From Porticoccaceae bacterium (lineage in GTDB: Bacteria > Pseudomonadota > Gammaproteobacteria > Pseudomonadales > Porticoccaceae): a stretch of DNA of 5,798 bases. The DNA lies in assembly GCA_030741175.1 (NCBI GenBank), contig JASLVT010000093.1, positions 1 to 5,798 on the forward strand, in the 5' to 3' direction. Below the pieces are notes generated by a model. That model did not search any database, was not told where the DNA came from, and saw nothing but the letters and a program-made list of their open reading frames with translations. The translations under genes were made by a program, and so were the position numbers. This document shows positions 1 to 5,470 of the stretch, piece by piece (within the stretch, counting starts at the first letter, position 1; every line of letters starts with the position of its first letter).

Positions 1-10
1 AATAATTTTT

Positions 11-823
11 CTAGGCGGCTTCAGTTTTTTTGGCGGCGGGGTTTTTCTGCTTCTCATAGAGGAAGCGCAATACCTGCTGACGATAATGATTAAATTCAGG
101 GTCATCAGCGAGCACCACGCGGTCGCGTGGTCGTGGTAGATCCACAGATAGCACCTCACCGATAGAGGCTGCTGGACCGTTAGTCATCATCACAATACGA
201 TCTGACAGAAGTACTGCTTCATCAACATCATGAGTGATCATGATCACTGTATTGCCGAGTTGCTGCTGGATATCCATCAGCGAATCCTGCAGATGAGCGC
301 GGGTGAGTGCGTCCAGCGCGCCAAAGGGCTCGTCCATCAGTAATACTTTTGGCTGCATCGCCAGACAGCGAGCTATACCGACACGCTGTTTCATACCACC
401 AGACAATTCACTGGGTAGTTTGTGTAGCGCATGATTCATATGCACCAGTGAAAGATTATGTTCGATCCAGTCGCGTATCTCGGCTTTGGTTTTGCTCTTT
501 CCAAAGACGCATTTCACAGCCAGTTCAACGTTTTGATAAACCGACAACCAAGGTAGCAATGCATGATTTTGAAATACTACGGCCCTATCGGGACCGGGCT
601 CATCGACCTCGCGACCTTCGAGAATAACGCCGCCCTCGGATGCCTCATAGAGACCGGCGACAATATTTAACACCGTCGATTTACCGCAACCGGAATGGCC
701 AATAAGGGAAATAAACTCACCTTTGGCAATACCCAGATCGACATTCTGTAGTGCACGGAATGGTTCTCCATCGGTAGGAAATTCAATGCCGACCCGACTA
801 ATTTCTAAATAATTGTTTTTCAT
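11..823 (-). CDS. nrtD: Nitrate ABC transporter ATP-binding protein (NrtD/NasD type)
   Basis: This is the 270-residue cytoplasmic ATPase that powers nitrate (possibly nitrite/cyanate) import together with the NrtB permease. Motifs appear in the expected order: Walker A GHSGCGKST at residues 42-50, Q-loop Gln85, ABC signature LSGGMKQR at 140-147, Walker B VLLMDEP at 160-166, and the switch His of ITHD at 198. The length fits a single-domain subunit. The C-terminal NrtA-like domain of cyanobacterial NrtC is absent, so NrtD/NasD is the closer name, although many annotations use nrtC. The ATG start follows a good Shine-Dalgarno (GGGGAG, 832-837) in the 16-base gap after nrtB, showing an operon with probable translational coupling. 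The tail is rich in Lys and Ala. The gene is intact and ends 10 bases from the window edge; no terminator is visible there, so the operon may continue. The family is certain; the substrate is inferred from nrtA and nasTS. Confidence 0.95.
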   Translation of the reverse strand: MKNNYLEISRVGIEFPTDGEPFRALQNVDLGIAKGEFISLIGHSGCGKSTVLNIVAGLYEASEGGVILEGREVDEPGPDRAVVFQNHALLPWLSVYQNVELAVKCVFGKSKTKAEIRDWIEHNLSLVHMNHALHKLPSELSGGMKQRVGIARCLAMQPKVLLMDEPFGALDALTRAHLQDSLMDIQQQLGNTVIMITHDVDEAVLLSDRIVMMTNGPAASIGEVLSVDLPRPRDRVVLADDPEFNHYRQQVLRFLYEKQKNPAAKKTEAA

Positions 824-831
824 GTTGGCGT

Positions 832-837
832 CTCCCC
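832..837 (-). promoter_or_regulatory. Shine-Dalgarno of the ATPase gene
   Basis: The minus strand reads GGGGAG with 8 bases between it and the ATG at 823, lying entirely within the 16-base gap after the nrtB stop. It is the strongest ribosome binding site in the transporter operon and supports the chosen start. Confidence 0.7.
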
Positions 838-839
838 GA

Positions 840-1841
840 TTAACGCAATATTGCTTGCTTGTCCCATGACACGCGCTTTTGCAGAGCCAACATCAAGCTA
901 TCTAAAATAAATCCAATCACACCGATCACAAGTACTGCGACCATAATGCGACCGAGTGAATTGGAAGAGCCATTCTGAAACTCATCCCAAATAAATTTCC
1001 CCAATCCTGGATTTTGAGCCAGCATCTCAGCGGCAATTAACACCATCCAACCTGTGGCTAAGGATAGACGAAGTCCGGTAAAAATCATGGGTATGGCGGA
1101 GGGAATAACAATCTTGCGAATATGCACGGTGGCACTCAGCTGCAATACTCGGCTGACATTGATCAAATCACGATCAATACTGGCAACACCAACAATGGTA
1201 TTTACTACAGTGGGCCATAGACAGCATAGCGCTACGGTAAATGCAGAGGTTAAGAAAGACTTTTCAAAAAATGGATCGTCGGTAATATATAGCGCCGAGA
1301 CAACCATGGTTACCAGTGGCAACCATGCTAATGGCGACACCGGTTTAAAGGTCTGGATAATCGGATTGACACAGCGATAAATTGACTCACTCAATCCGCA
1401 GATGATACCCAGTGGCACCGCCACCAAGGTAGCAATCATAAAACCAAAGGCTACCGTCATTAGACTGGTACCGATTTGATCGACAAAGGTTGCTTTACCT
1501 GTGTAAGCGCGAATTTTGACTTTGGCATCAGGGTTTTTAGCGAGTTTTTTTGCATTGCGTTTTTCTTGGCGCTCATAAAAAGAGGTTTCTTTTTTGCGCT
1601 CTCGCTGGTGTTCTGCCGCGAGGTTTTGAGATTGCTCCCACACTTGGTTAGGTCCCGGAAACTGGCCCAGTGAGGTAATGATATTATTGGCCACAAATTG
1701 CCAGAGCAATAAAAACACTAAAATCCCAAATCCGGGCAGGGCTAGCTTTTTAATCAGGTTATTGCACCACAGACGCAAGTTGCCAAAAGTAAGTATGGCA
1801 GCTAGCTGGCTTATGTTTAACCTGGTGGGGATGACACGCAT
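840..1841 (-). CDS. nrtB: Nitrate ABC transporter permease NrtB
   Basis: This 333-residue inner-membrane permease forms the nitrate channel and docks the ATPase. Hydrophobic segments are visible at about residues 33-52, 125-150, 168-187, 198-220, 252-273 and 299-321, as expected for the NrtB/SsuC/TauC branch of the binding-protein-dependent transport family. The ATPase-coupling (EAA-like) loop lies around residues 223-251, ending in the IVIPSAIP stretch. The conserved FKPVSPLAWLPLVTM segment (165-179) is typical of nitrate permeases. Between the first and second membrane segments is a very hydrophilic Lys/Arg/Glu-rich stretch (about 77-112), which I believe recurs in proteobacterial NrtB but not in the shorter cyanobacterial forms. 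The ATG start has AAGGAAAG 5 bases upstream (1847-1854). The gene sits between nrtA and the ATPase gene, with a hairpin in the gap before it. Family assignment is firm; nitrate specificity comes from context and similarity. Confidence 0.93.
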   Translation of the reverse strand: MRVIPTRLNISQLAAILTFGNLRLWCNNLIKKLALPGFGILVFLLLWQFVANNIITSLGQFPGPNQVWEQSQNLAAEHQRERKKETSFYERQEKRNAKKLAKNPDAKVKIRAYTGKATFVDQIGTSLMTVAFGFMIATLVAVPLGIICGLSESIYRCVNPIIQTFKPVSPLAWLPLVTMVVSALYITDDPFFEKSFLTSAFTVALCCLWPTVVNTIVGVASIDRDLINVSRVLQLSATVHIRKIVIPSAIPMIFTGLRLSLATGWMVLIAAEMLAQNPGLGKFIWDEFQNGSSNSLGRIMVAVLVIGVIGFILDSLMLALQKRVSWDKQAILR

Positions 1842-1846
1842 TGTTT

Positions 1847-1854
1847 CTTTCCTT
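1847..1854 (-). promoter_or_regulatory. Shine-Dalgarno of nrtB
   Basis: The minus strand reads AAGGAAAG a few bases before the ATG at 1841, just downstream of the nrtA-nrtB hairpin. It supports independent initiation of nrtB and fixes the start. Confidence 0.6.
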
Positions 1855-1861
1855 TGGGGTT

Positions 1862-1891
1862 AAAAGTGGCTGACTCCAAGGAGCCAGCCAC
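1862..1891 (-). terminator. Intercistronic hairpin between nrtA and nrtB (leaky terminator or mRNA stabiliser)
   Basis: On the minus strand, 12-base arms at 1891-1880 (GTGGCTGGCTCC) and 1877-1866 (GGAGTCAGCCAC) are complementary with a single G-U wobble, around a central TT. With a four-base CTTG loop the stem is about 11 bp. It is followed by only four T residues (1865-1862), then AACCCC. The short U-tract argues for partial termination or protection of the 3' end of upstream mRNA rather than a complete stop. This is a common arrangement where the periplasmic binding protein is needed in excess over the permease and ATPase. The stem is seen directly; the function is inferred. Confidence 0.65.
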
Positions 1892-1915
1892 ATCTTTCTC
1901 AGGGGTAATGTACTA

Positions 1916-3310
1916 TTAGAGAATCTCGTCTTTGAGGCCGATCGGGAATTTCTTCAGATAGGCATTTGGCTTTGAACCGTCATAAACTATATTGTCAATA
2001 AAGTGCTTTTGCGGAGGACGAAATCCAGACTCAGTAGCAAACGTTGGGAAATCCGATTCACTGACCAACTCTTCTTCAATCAGCGCTTTTGCCGCTACTT
2101 CATAAATATCTGGACGGTAGACAGATTTGGCAACATCGAAGTACCAATCATCTGACTTGGGCTCGGAGATCTGACCCCAGCGACGCATCTGTGTCAGATA
2201 CCAAACAGCATCTGAGTAGTATGGGAATGTGGCGTTATAACGGAAGAACACGTTAAAGTCTGGGATCGCTCGCTTATCACCCTTCTCATATTCAAAGGTG
2301 CCTGTCATGCTGTTAGCAATAACGTCATAATCCGCACCCACATATTCACTGCGAGATAGAATTTCTACTGCAGCGGGGCGGTTAGCATTGTCATTTTCAT
2401 CCAACCACTGAGCGGCACGGATCAATGCTTTAACGATGCGAGCCGTGGTATTGGGATATTTTTCAGTGAATTCTTTGGTCATGCCAAAAACTTTTTCCGG
2501 ATTGTTTTTCCAGATTTCATAATCGGTAATCACTGGAACACCAATACCTTTAAACACGGCCTGCTGATTCCATGGTTCACCAACACAGTAGCCATAAATG
2601 GTTCCTGCCTCCAAAGTGGATGGCATTTGTGGTGGCGGTGTCACTGAGAGTAAAGCCTGTGCATCTAGAGTACCGCTAGTATCGCCTTTATGTGGGGCAT
2701 AGAAACCGGGGTGAATATCGCCCGCAGCTAGCCAATAGCGCAACTCATAGTTGTGAGTCGATACCGGGAATACCATCCCCATTTTGAAGGGCTTACCAGC
2801 ATCAGTAAAACTATCGACCACAGGTTTTAGGGCGTCAGCCTTAATTGGATGGACGGGTTTGCCATCTTCGTGAGGGATGTTTTTCTTCATTTGCGCCCAA
2901 ATATCATTGGATACCGTAATGCCATTACCGTTGAGATCCATACTAAACGGCGTGACGATGTGCGCTTTAGTGCCATAGCCAATGGTAGCGGCGAGAGGCT
3001 GCCCGGCTAGCATATGAGCACCATCGAGTTTGCCATCGATCACACCATCGAGCAGTACCTTCCAGTTAGCCTGTGCTTCGATGGTGACGTACAGACCCTC
3101 ATCTTCGAAATAACCATTTTCGTAGGCTACGGCAATTGGCGCCATATCCGTAAGCTTGATAAAACCAAATTTAAGCTCGTCCTTTTCAGGTTCGCCCAAC
3201 TCCGCCTGAGCGAATACTGTGCTGGCCATAAGCACAATTGCGGCAAGCGATTTGGTGAGAACACCGAACACAGGCTGACCACTGTGACCTGTTGCTGTTA
3301 CATCTTTCAT
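1916..3310 (-). CDS. nrtA: Periplasmic nitrate-binding protein NrtA (NasF type)
   Basis: This 464-residue solute-binding protein captures nitrate in the periplasm and delivers it to NrtB. The N-terminus is a Sec signal peptide: Lys20, a hydrophobic core at about 21-33, and probable cleavage after AQA at 34-36. No lipobox cysteine is present, so the protein should be soluble in the periplasm, unlike lipid-anchored cyanobacterial NrtA. Landmarks of the NrtA/CmpA/NasS family are [12 protein letters not shown] (48-59), LNGNGIT (126-132), HNYELRYWL (186-194) and YCVGEPWN (241-248). Compared with the cytoplasmic homologue NasS encoded upstream, it has an extra loop around residues 203-222 and a longer C-terminus. 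The ATG at 3310 was chosen because TGAGGT lies 10 bases upstream; GTG at codon 14 would shorten the unusually long n-region but has a poorer binding site. It is the first gene after the sigma-54 promoter and attenuator leader, so both nitrogen status and nitrate should control it. Confidence 0.95.
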   Translation of the reverse strand: MKDVTATGHSGQPVFGVLTKSLAAIVLMASTVFAQAELGEPEKDELKFGFIKLTDMAPIAVAYENGYFEDEGLYVTIEAQANWKVLLDGVIDGKLDGAHMLAGQPLAATIGYGTKAHIVTPFSMDLNGNGITVSNDIWAQMKKNIPHEDGKPVHPIKADALKPVVDSFTDAGKPFKMGMVFPVSTHNYELRYWLAAGDIHPGFYAPHKGDTSGTLDAQALLSVTPPPQMPSTLEAGTIYGYCVGEPWNQQAVFKGIGVPVITDYEIWKNNPEKVFGMTKEFTEKYPNTTARIVKALIRAAQWLDENDNANRPAAVEILSRSEYVGADYDVIANSMTGTFEYEKGDKRAIPDFNVFFRYNATFPYYSDAVWYLTQMRRWGQISEPKSDDWYFDVAKSVYRPDIYEVAAKALIEEELVSESDFPTFATESGFRPPQKHFIDNIVYDGSKPNAYLKKFPIGLKDEIL

Positions 3311-3318
3311 AAAACATA

Positions 3319-3331
3319 TACCTCATAGGTA
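3319..3331 (-). promoter_or_regulatory. nrtA ribosome binding site inside a small hairpin
   Basis: The minus-strand leader reads TACCT-ATG-AGGTA, a 5-bp stem with a three-base loop. Its 3' half contains the Shine-Dalgarno core (TGAGGT, 3320-3325) of nrtA, 10 bases before the ATG. The short stem is directly visible but weak, so it would only modestly mask the site. The ATG triplets at 3326 and 3317 are out of frame with nrtA. Confidence 0.45.
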
Positions 3332-3351
3332 GGGGGGGATGAAATAAAGCC

Positions 3352-3397
3352 AAAAAAAACCCGCCTGCAGGTCATCCATAGATTTACCTGAGGCGGG
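3352..3397 (-). terminator. Intrinsic terminator (attenuator) in the nrtA leader
   Basis: On the minus strand the 5' arm CCCGCCTCAGGT (3397-3386) pairs with ACCTGCAGGCGGG (3372-3360), giving 12 base pairs with one bulged C. A 13-base loop separates the arms and eight T residues (3359-3352) follow. This is a textbook Rho-independent terminator placed about 40 bases before the nrtA start rather than after a gene, so it must work as an attenuator. The first three C residues of its 5' arm are shared with the 3' arm of the ANTAR-type hexaloop hairpin just upstream, so the two structures compete. NasT, encoded upstream, is the expected antiterminator. Confidence 0.9.
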
Positions 3398-3408
3398 CAT
3401 CGTTACCC
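3395..3408 (-). ncRNA. ANTAR-target hexaloop hairpin (P2) of the nrtA leader RNA
   Basis: The minus strand reads GGGT-AACGAT-GCCC: a four-pair stem (three G-C and one U-G) closing a six-base loop with A at position 1 and G at position 4. That is the hallmark of RNA sites bound by ANTAR proteins such as NasT, NasR and EutV. The 3' arm includes the first three C residues of the terminator's 5' arm, so stabilising this hairpin should weaken the terminator. The presence of nasT upstream makes the assignment coherent. The loop identity is seen directly; the binding is inferred. Confidence 0.75.
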
Positions 3409-3439
3409 TGCTGCCGAAAAACATCGCTCCGGATCAGCA
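3409..3439 (-). ncRNA. Candidate first hairpin (P1) of the nrtA leader RNA
   Basis: On the minus strand TGCTG (3439-3435) pairs with CAGCA (3413-3409). After a two-base bulge, CCG pairs with CGG, giving eight good pairs that can be extended by weak G-U/A-U pairs. It ends exactly where the hexaloop hairpin P2 begins, as expected for the two-hairpin ANTAR-binding element. However, its apical loop is larger than six bases. A sequence AGCGAT, close to P2's AACGAT, lies at 3428-3423 but is flanked by a G-G mismatch, so P1 is non-canonical or my fold is not the functional one. Confidence 0.5.
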
Positions 3440-3454
3440 CTCATACTTGGAGTA

Positions 3455-3470
3455 TTCAAGATGTGTGCCA
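3455..3470 (-). promoter_or_regulatory. Sigma-54 (RpoN) promoter of the nrt operon
   Basis: The minus strand reads TGGCACACATCTTGAA. It matches the -24/-12 consensus (TGGCAYR, four bases, TTGCW) except for A instead of C at the -12 position. Spacing between the GG and the GA dinucleotides is exactly right. Transcription would begin near 3444, giving a leader of about 134 bases that contains both hairpins and the terminator. An NtrC-like dyad lies about 130 bases upstream of that start, the usual distance for an enhancer. Confidence 0.75.
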
Positions 3471-3497
3471 ACTTTGGAAAATATTTAAAAATCGCTA

Positions 3498-3511
3498 TAT
3501 GCCAAGGCATA
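3498..3511. repeat. 14-bp perfect palindrome upstream of the sigma-54 promoter
   Basis: TATGCC-AA-GGCATA is a 6+6 perfect inverted repeat lying 28 bases upstream of the -24 element, between it and the enhancer. It is not followed by a T-tract on either strand and would not be transcribed from the sigma-54 promoter, so it is more likely a protein-binding dyad than an RNA hairpin. I cannot assign a regulator. Confidence 0.45.
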
Positions 3512-3520
3512 GAGCCAATT

Positions 3521-3533
3521 CATCAAACTATTT
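3521..3533 (+). promoter_or_regulatory. Possible IHF-binding site
   Basis: CATCAAACTATTT matches the IHF consensus (WATCAA, four bases, TTR) except at the first and last positions. It lies between the NtrC-like dyad and the sigma-54 promoter, where DNA bending is typically needed. Sites of this quality arise often by chance in A/T-rich spacers, so the support is mainly positional. Confidence 0.3.
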
Positions 3534-3542
3534 ATCAGAGAA

Positions 3543-3647
3543 CTATGACTGACCACCATCGATACGCACCCAAGTGGTGCGGGAGTCAATAACCGCAGCA
3601 CCTAATTTGCACAGTAATTGGGCTTGTGATTGATTCCCTTGTGTCGG
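3543..3647 (-). pseudogene. Remnant resembling a short-chain dehydrogenase C-terminus
   Basis: Directly after the nasS stop, in the same frame, the minus strand stays open for 34 codons to a TAG at 3545-3543. The translation ends in SRTTWVRIDGGQS, which looks like the conserved C-terminal strand and VDGG-type end of short-chain dehydrogenases/reductases. There is no start codon or ribosome binding site in this stretch, and the catalytic and cofactor regions are missing, so it would be a leftover of a deleted gene. The similarity rests on about a dozen residues and the NtrC-like dyad overlaps the RTTWVR codons. Chance, or an unusual nasS 3' extension, remains possible. Confidence 0.35.
3565..3581. 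promoter_or_regulatory. NtrC-like enhancer site
   Basis: CGCACC-CAAGT-GGTGCG is a perfect inverted repeat with six-base arms and a five-base spacer. It matches the NtrC (GlnG) binding pattern TGCACC-N5-GGTGCA in all but the outermost base of each arm. Its centre lies about 130 bases upstream of the predicted sigma-54 start, a typical enhancer distance. A lone GCACC half-site is also seen at 3598-3602. It implies that nrt transcription is induced by nitrogen limitation. Confidence 0.7.
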
Positions 3648-4769
3648 TTAAGACTCGCTGCGGTAATCTTTCGACGGACACTCAATATTTAGAAGTTGAG
3701 CAGCTTCCCGATACAGATCAGTACGATAACAACGTTGCACCAAAGACCGGGCTCGCTCAAGATCAATTTGCTTACCCAGAAGTGGCGTGAATTGCTCAAG
3801 CATATTTTCAGCATCCGAGCGCCAGGGAAATCCGGCATTGAGATGATTAAATACATGAAAATTAATCTGTTCAGACTGGTCTTGAGTTCGCTGATGAAAT
3901 AACTGCCCGGTTAAAGACGGACGTAAATATTCAGCGGGAAGATCTAAATAAGACGGCTGAGAGAGAATTTGAATAGCCTCTTCGCGGTTATCCATATTGG
4001 CCATCCAGCGACAGGCTTCCATAAGGGCGAGACGCAAACGCAGATGAGCACCGGGGTTTTTACCGTGCCATGCCTCCATTACTGCCAACACTTTCTCCGG
4101 TGCTCCGTTCCAGAGGCGAACTCCGGTGGTAGCAAGTACTCCCGAACCATGCTCGACTGCAATACTGTTCCAAGGCTCACCGACACAAAAGCCATCAATA
4201 ATACCCTGTGCGAGACTATCAACCATTTGCTCTGGCGGCAGAACAATTATGCGTGCGTCTATGTCTGGGTCGATACCAGCCATCTCAAGCCATCGCCGCA
4301 ATAGTAACGTATGGGTGGAAAAATTATGTACAGTGGCAAACGTCAGCTGATGCTGCGTTCTATCTATTTCAGCCTTTAACGCTTGCGCTGTTAATAGAGG
4401 GTCGTAGGCATTCGCATATGCGTCCAGCTGTAATCGGCTCCACAGCGACGAGGATAAGGTAATACCATTGCCATTGAGTGATAGTACCAGCCCACTAATA
4501 ATCGGCGCCCTAATACCCGCAGCTCCCAATGTAGTGGCCATGCCCATAGGCGCTAACATCTGACATGCATCAAAGGCACCGGCAATCATTTTGTCACGGA
4601 TATTGGCCCAGGAGACTTCCCTGTGCAGACTGACATTGAGACCATAATCGCGATACAAGCCCAGCTCTTGCGCCAGAATAATCGGCGCGCTGTCGCTAAG
4701 CCTCATATAGCCAAGCTTAAGTTCTGAACGCTCGGCTGGTGGTAACTTTTTAATTAGGGTTGGATTCAT
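3648..4769 (-). CDS. nasS: Cytoplasmic nitrate sensor NasS
   Basis: This 373-residue protein belongs to the NrtA/CmpA binding-protein family but lacks any signal peptide: the N-terminus is hydrophilic and reaches the first family motif (LKLGYMRLSDSAPI, 17-30) at once. Other landmarks are LNGNGIT (98-104), the His-containing THTLLLRRWL (152-161) and GFCVGEPWN (193-201), all shared with nrtA. In known systems (Azotobacter vinelandii, Paracoccus denitrificans) NasS binds NasT when nitrate is absent and releases it when nitrate or nitrite binds. The ATG start lies 15 bases after the nasT stop, so the two are surely co-transcribed; only a weak purine-rich stretch (AGAAGAAAG, 4778-4786) precedes it. 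I see no terminator after its stop, so transcripts may continue into the nrtA leader. A transporter subunit is unlikely given the missing export signal and the neighbouring ANTAR gene. Confidence 0.93.
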   Translation of the reverse strand: MNPTLIKKLPPAERSELKLGYMRLSDSAPIILAQELGLYRDYGLNVSLHREVSWANIRDKMIAGAFDACQMLAPMGMATTLGAAGIRAPIISGLVLSLNGNGITLSSSLWSRLQLDAYANAYDPLLTAQALKAEIDRTQHQLTFATVHNFSTHTLLLRRWLEMAGIDPDIDARIIVLPPEQMVDSLAQGIIDGFCVGEPWNSIAVEHGSGVLATTGVRLWNGAPEKVLAVMEAWHGKNPGAHLRLRLALMEACRWMANMDNREEAIQILSQPSYLDLPAEYLRPSLTGQLFHQRTQDQSEQINFHVFNHLNAGFPWRSDAENMLEQFTPLLGKQIDLERARSLVQRCYRTDLYREAAQLLNIECPSKDYRSES

Positions 4770-4784
4770 ATCAATAGCTTTCTT

Positions 4785-5381
4785 CTAATTATTTTTTCCT
4801 AGAATAGTCACAACAGATTGTGCCGCCTGCTGCATCGTCTGATTGGTATCCATTGATAAACTGCGCAACTGTTGATGGGCCTCTTCTTCGGTAAATTTAT
4901 GTTGATTGATCAATAGAGTTTTCGCTTTATCAATTATTGATAAACTTTCGAGACGGTCCCGAGTGGTGTCCAATGCCTTGCGCAGCGATTGGAACGATTT
5001 AAACTGCGCTATGGCTACATCGATTACCGGCTTTACCCGTTTGGTATCAACACTGCCCATAAGATAAGCGCTGACACCGGCGTCTACTGCGTCCTCAATA
5101 AAACCTGGATCCTCTTCCTCAGAGAACATTACCACTGGTGTGGGATTATGTGCGTTGATTACCGAGAGACTCTCCAATACATCACGTCCAGGAGATTGCA
5201 GATCAATCAATATAATGTCCGGCCGGTGTTGTTCAATCTGAAATAACAACCCCGAAGCAGTGGGCAGCCTTGAGACAACTTCATAACCTGCAGCCACGAG
5301 GTGATTCTCCACCGTAGCCGCCCGCTCTGGTAGATCATCTACCAGCATCACGCGCACCGAGGGTGAGGAAGAAATTGCCAT
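4785..5381 (-). CDS. nasT: ANTAR response regulator and transcription antiterminator NasT
   Basis: This 198-residue cytoplasmic regulator has an N-terminal receiver-like domain (about 9-120), a coiled linker (about 125-145) and a C-terminal ANTAR RNA-binding domain (about 140-195). Asp15-Asp16 form the acidic pocket, Asp60 in IIILIDLQSPGRD-type context is the phosphoacceptor position, and Ser87 matches the conserved Ser/Thr. The usual receiver Lys is missing (AYLMGSVD at 105-112), consistent with control by NasS binding rather than phosphorylation. The ANTAR part shows the family pattern IDKAKTLLINQHKFTEEEA followed by LRSLSM. It is expected to bind the two-hairpin leader upstream of nrtA and prevent termination. 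The ATG at 5381 is the only reasonable start, because the receiver's first strand begins at residue 9, yet its upstream sequence is a poor ribosome binding site, suggesting low expression. Confidence 0.95.
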   Translation of the reverse strand: MAISSSPSVRVMLVDDLPERAATVENHLVAAGYEVVSRLPTASGLLFQIEQHRPDIILIDLQSPGRDVLESLSVINAHNPTPVVMFSEEEDPGFIEDAVDAGVSAYLMGSVDTKRVKPVIDVAIAQFKSFQSLRKALDTTRDRLESLSIIDKAKTLLINQHKFTEEEAHQQLRSLSMDTNQTMQQAAQSVVTILGKNN

Positions 5382-5408
5382 GAAATAGTTTTTCGTTCTA
5401 ACATCAGA

Positions 5409-5437
5409 TCGGGCAGCCCCATAACGGAGCCGCCCGA
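5409..5437 (-). terminator. Strong hairpin between the porin gene and nasT
   Basis: On the minus strand TCGGGCGGCTCC (5437-5426) pairs along its full length with GGGGCTGCCCGA (5420-5409), 12 pairs including two G-U, around a GTTAT loop. What follows (TCTGATGTTAG) is not a true U-tract, so intrinsic termination would be weak. It may protect the 3' end of the porin mRNA or limit read-through into nasT. The remaining bases between 5382 and 5470 show no clear promoter to me. Confidence 0.5.
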
Positions 5438-5470
5438 CCAGTGTATTGATTTAACAGCCTGGGGTACAGA

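Noticed and set aside
307..627. Plus-strand open frame opposite the ATPase gene (also those at 1054-1380 and 1678-1863 opposite nrtB)
   Set aside because: They lie antisense to strongly conserved genes, show no recognisable protein features and lack ribosome binding sites; they are shadows.
1460..1696. Minus-strand open frame of 78 codons overlapping nrtB in another frame
   Set aside because: Its Lys/Ser-rich composition mirrors the charged insert of nrtB read out of frame; it has no independent signals.
3014..3328. Plus-strand frame at the start of nrtA running into the leader
   Set aside because: Antisense to the nrtA signal peptide region and without family features; nothing suggests a divergent gene.
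3481..3512. Alternative sigma-54-like matches (TTGGCATATAGCG and TTGGCTCTATGCC, minus strand)
   Set aside because: They have the -24 TGGC but no acceptable -12 element at the right spacing; the match at 3455-3470 is clearly better.
3598..3612. Second full NtrC site (GCACC-TAATT-TGCAC)
   Set aside because: Only the left half matches; the right half lacks the GGTGC arm at the required spacing, so I note only a half-site.
3696..4462. Several plus-strand open frames opposite nasS
   Set aside because: They overlap each other in different frames and have no coherent protein motifs, while the minus strand encodes an intact NasS.
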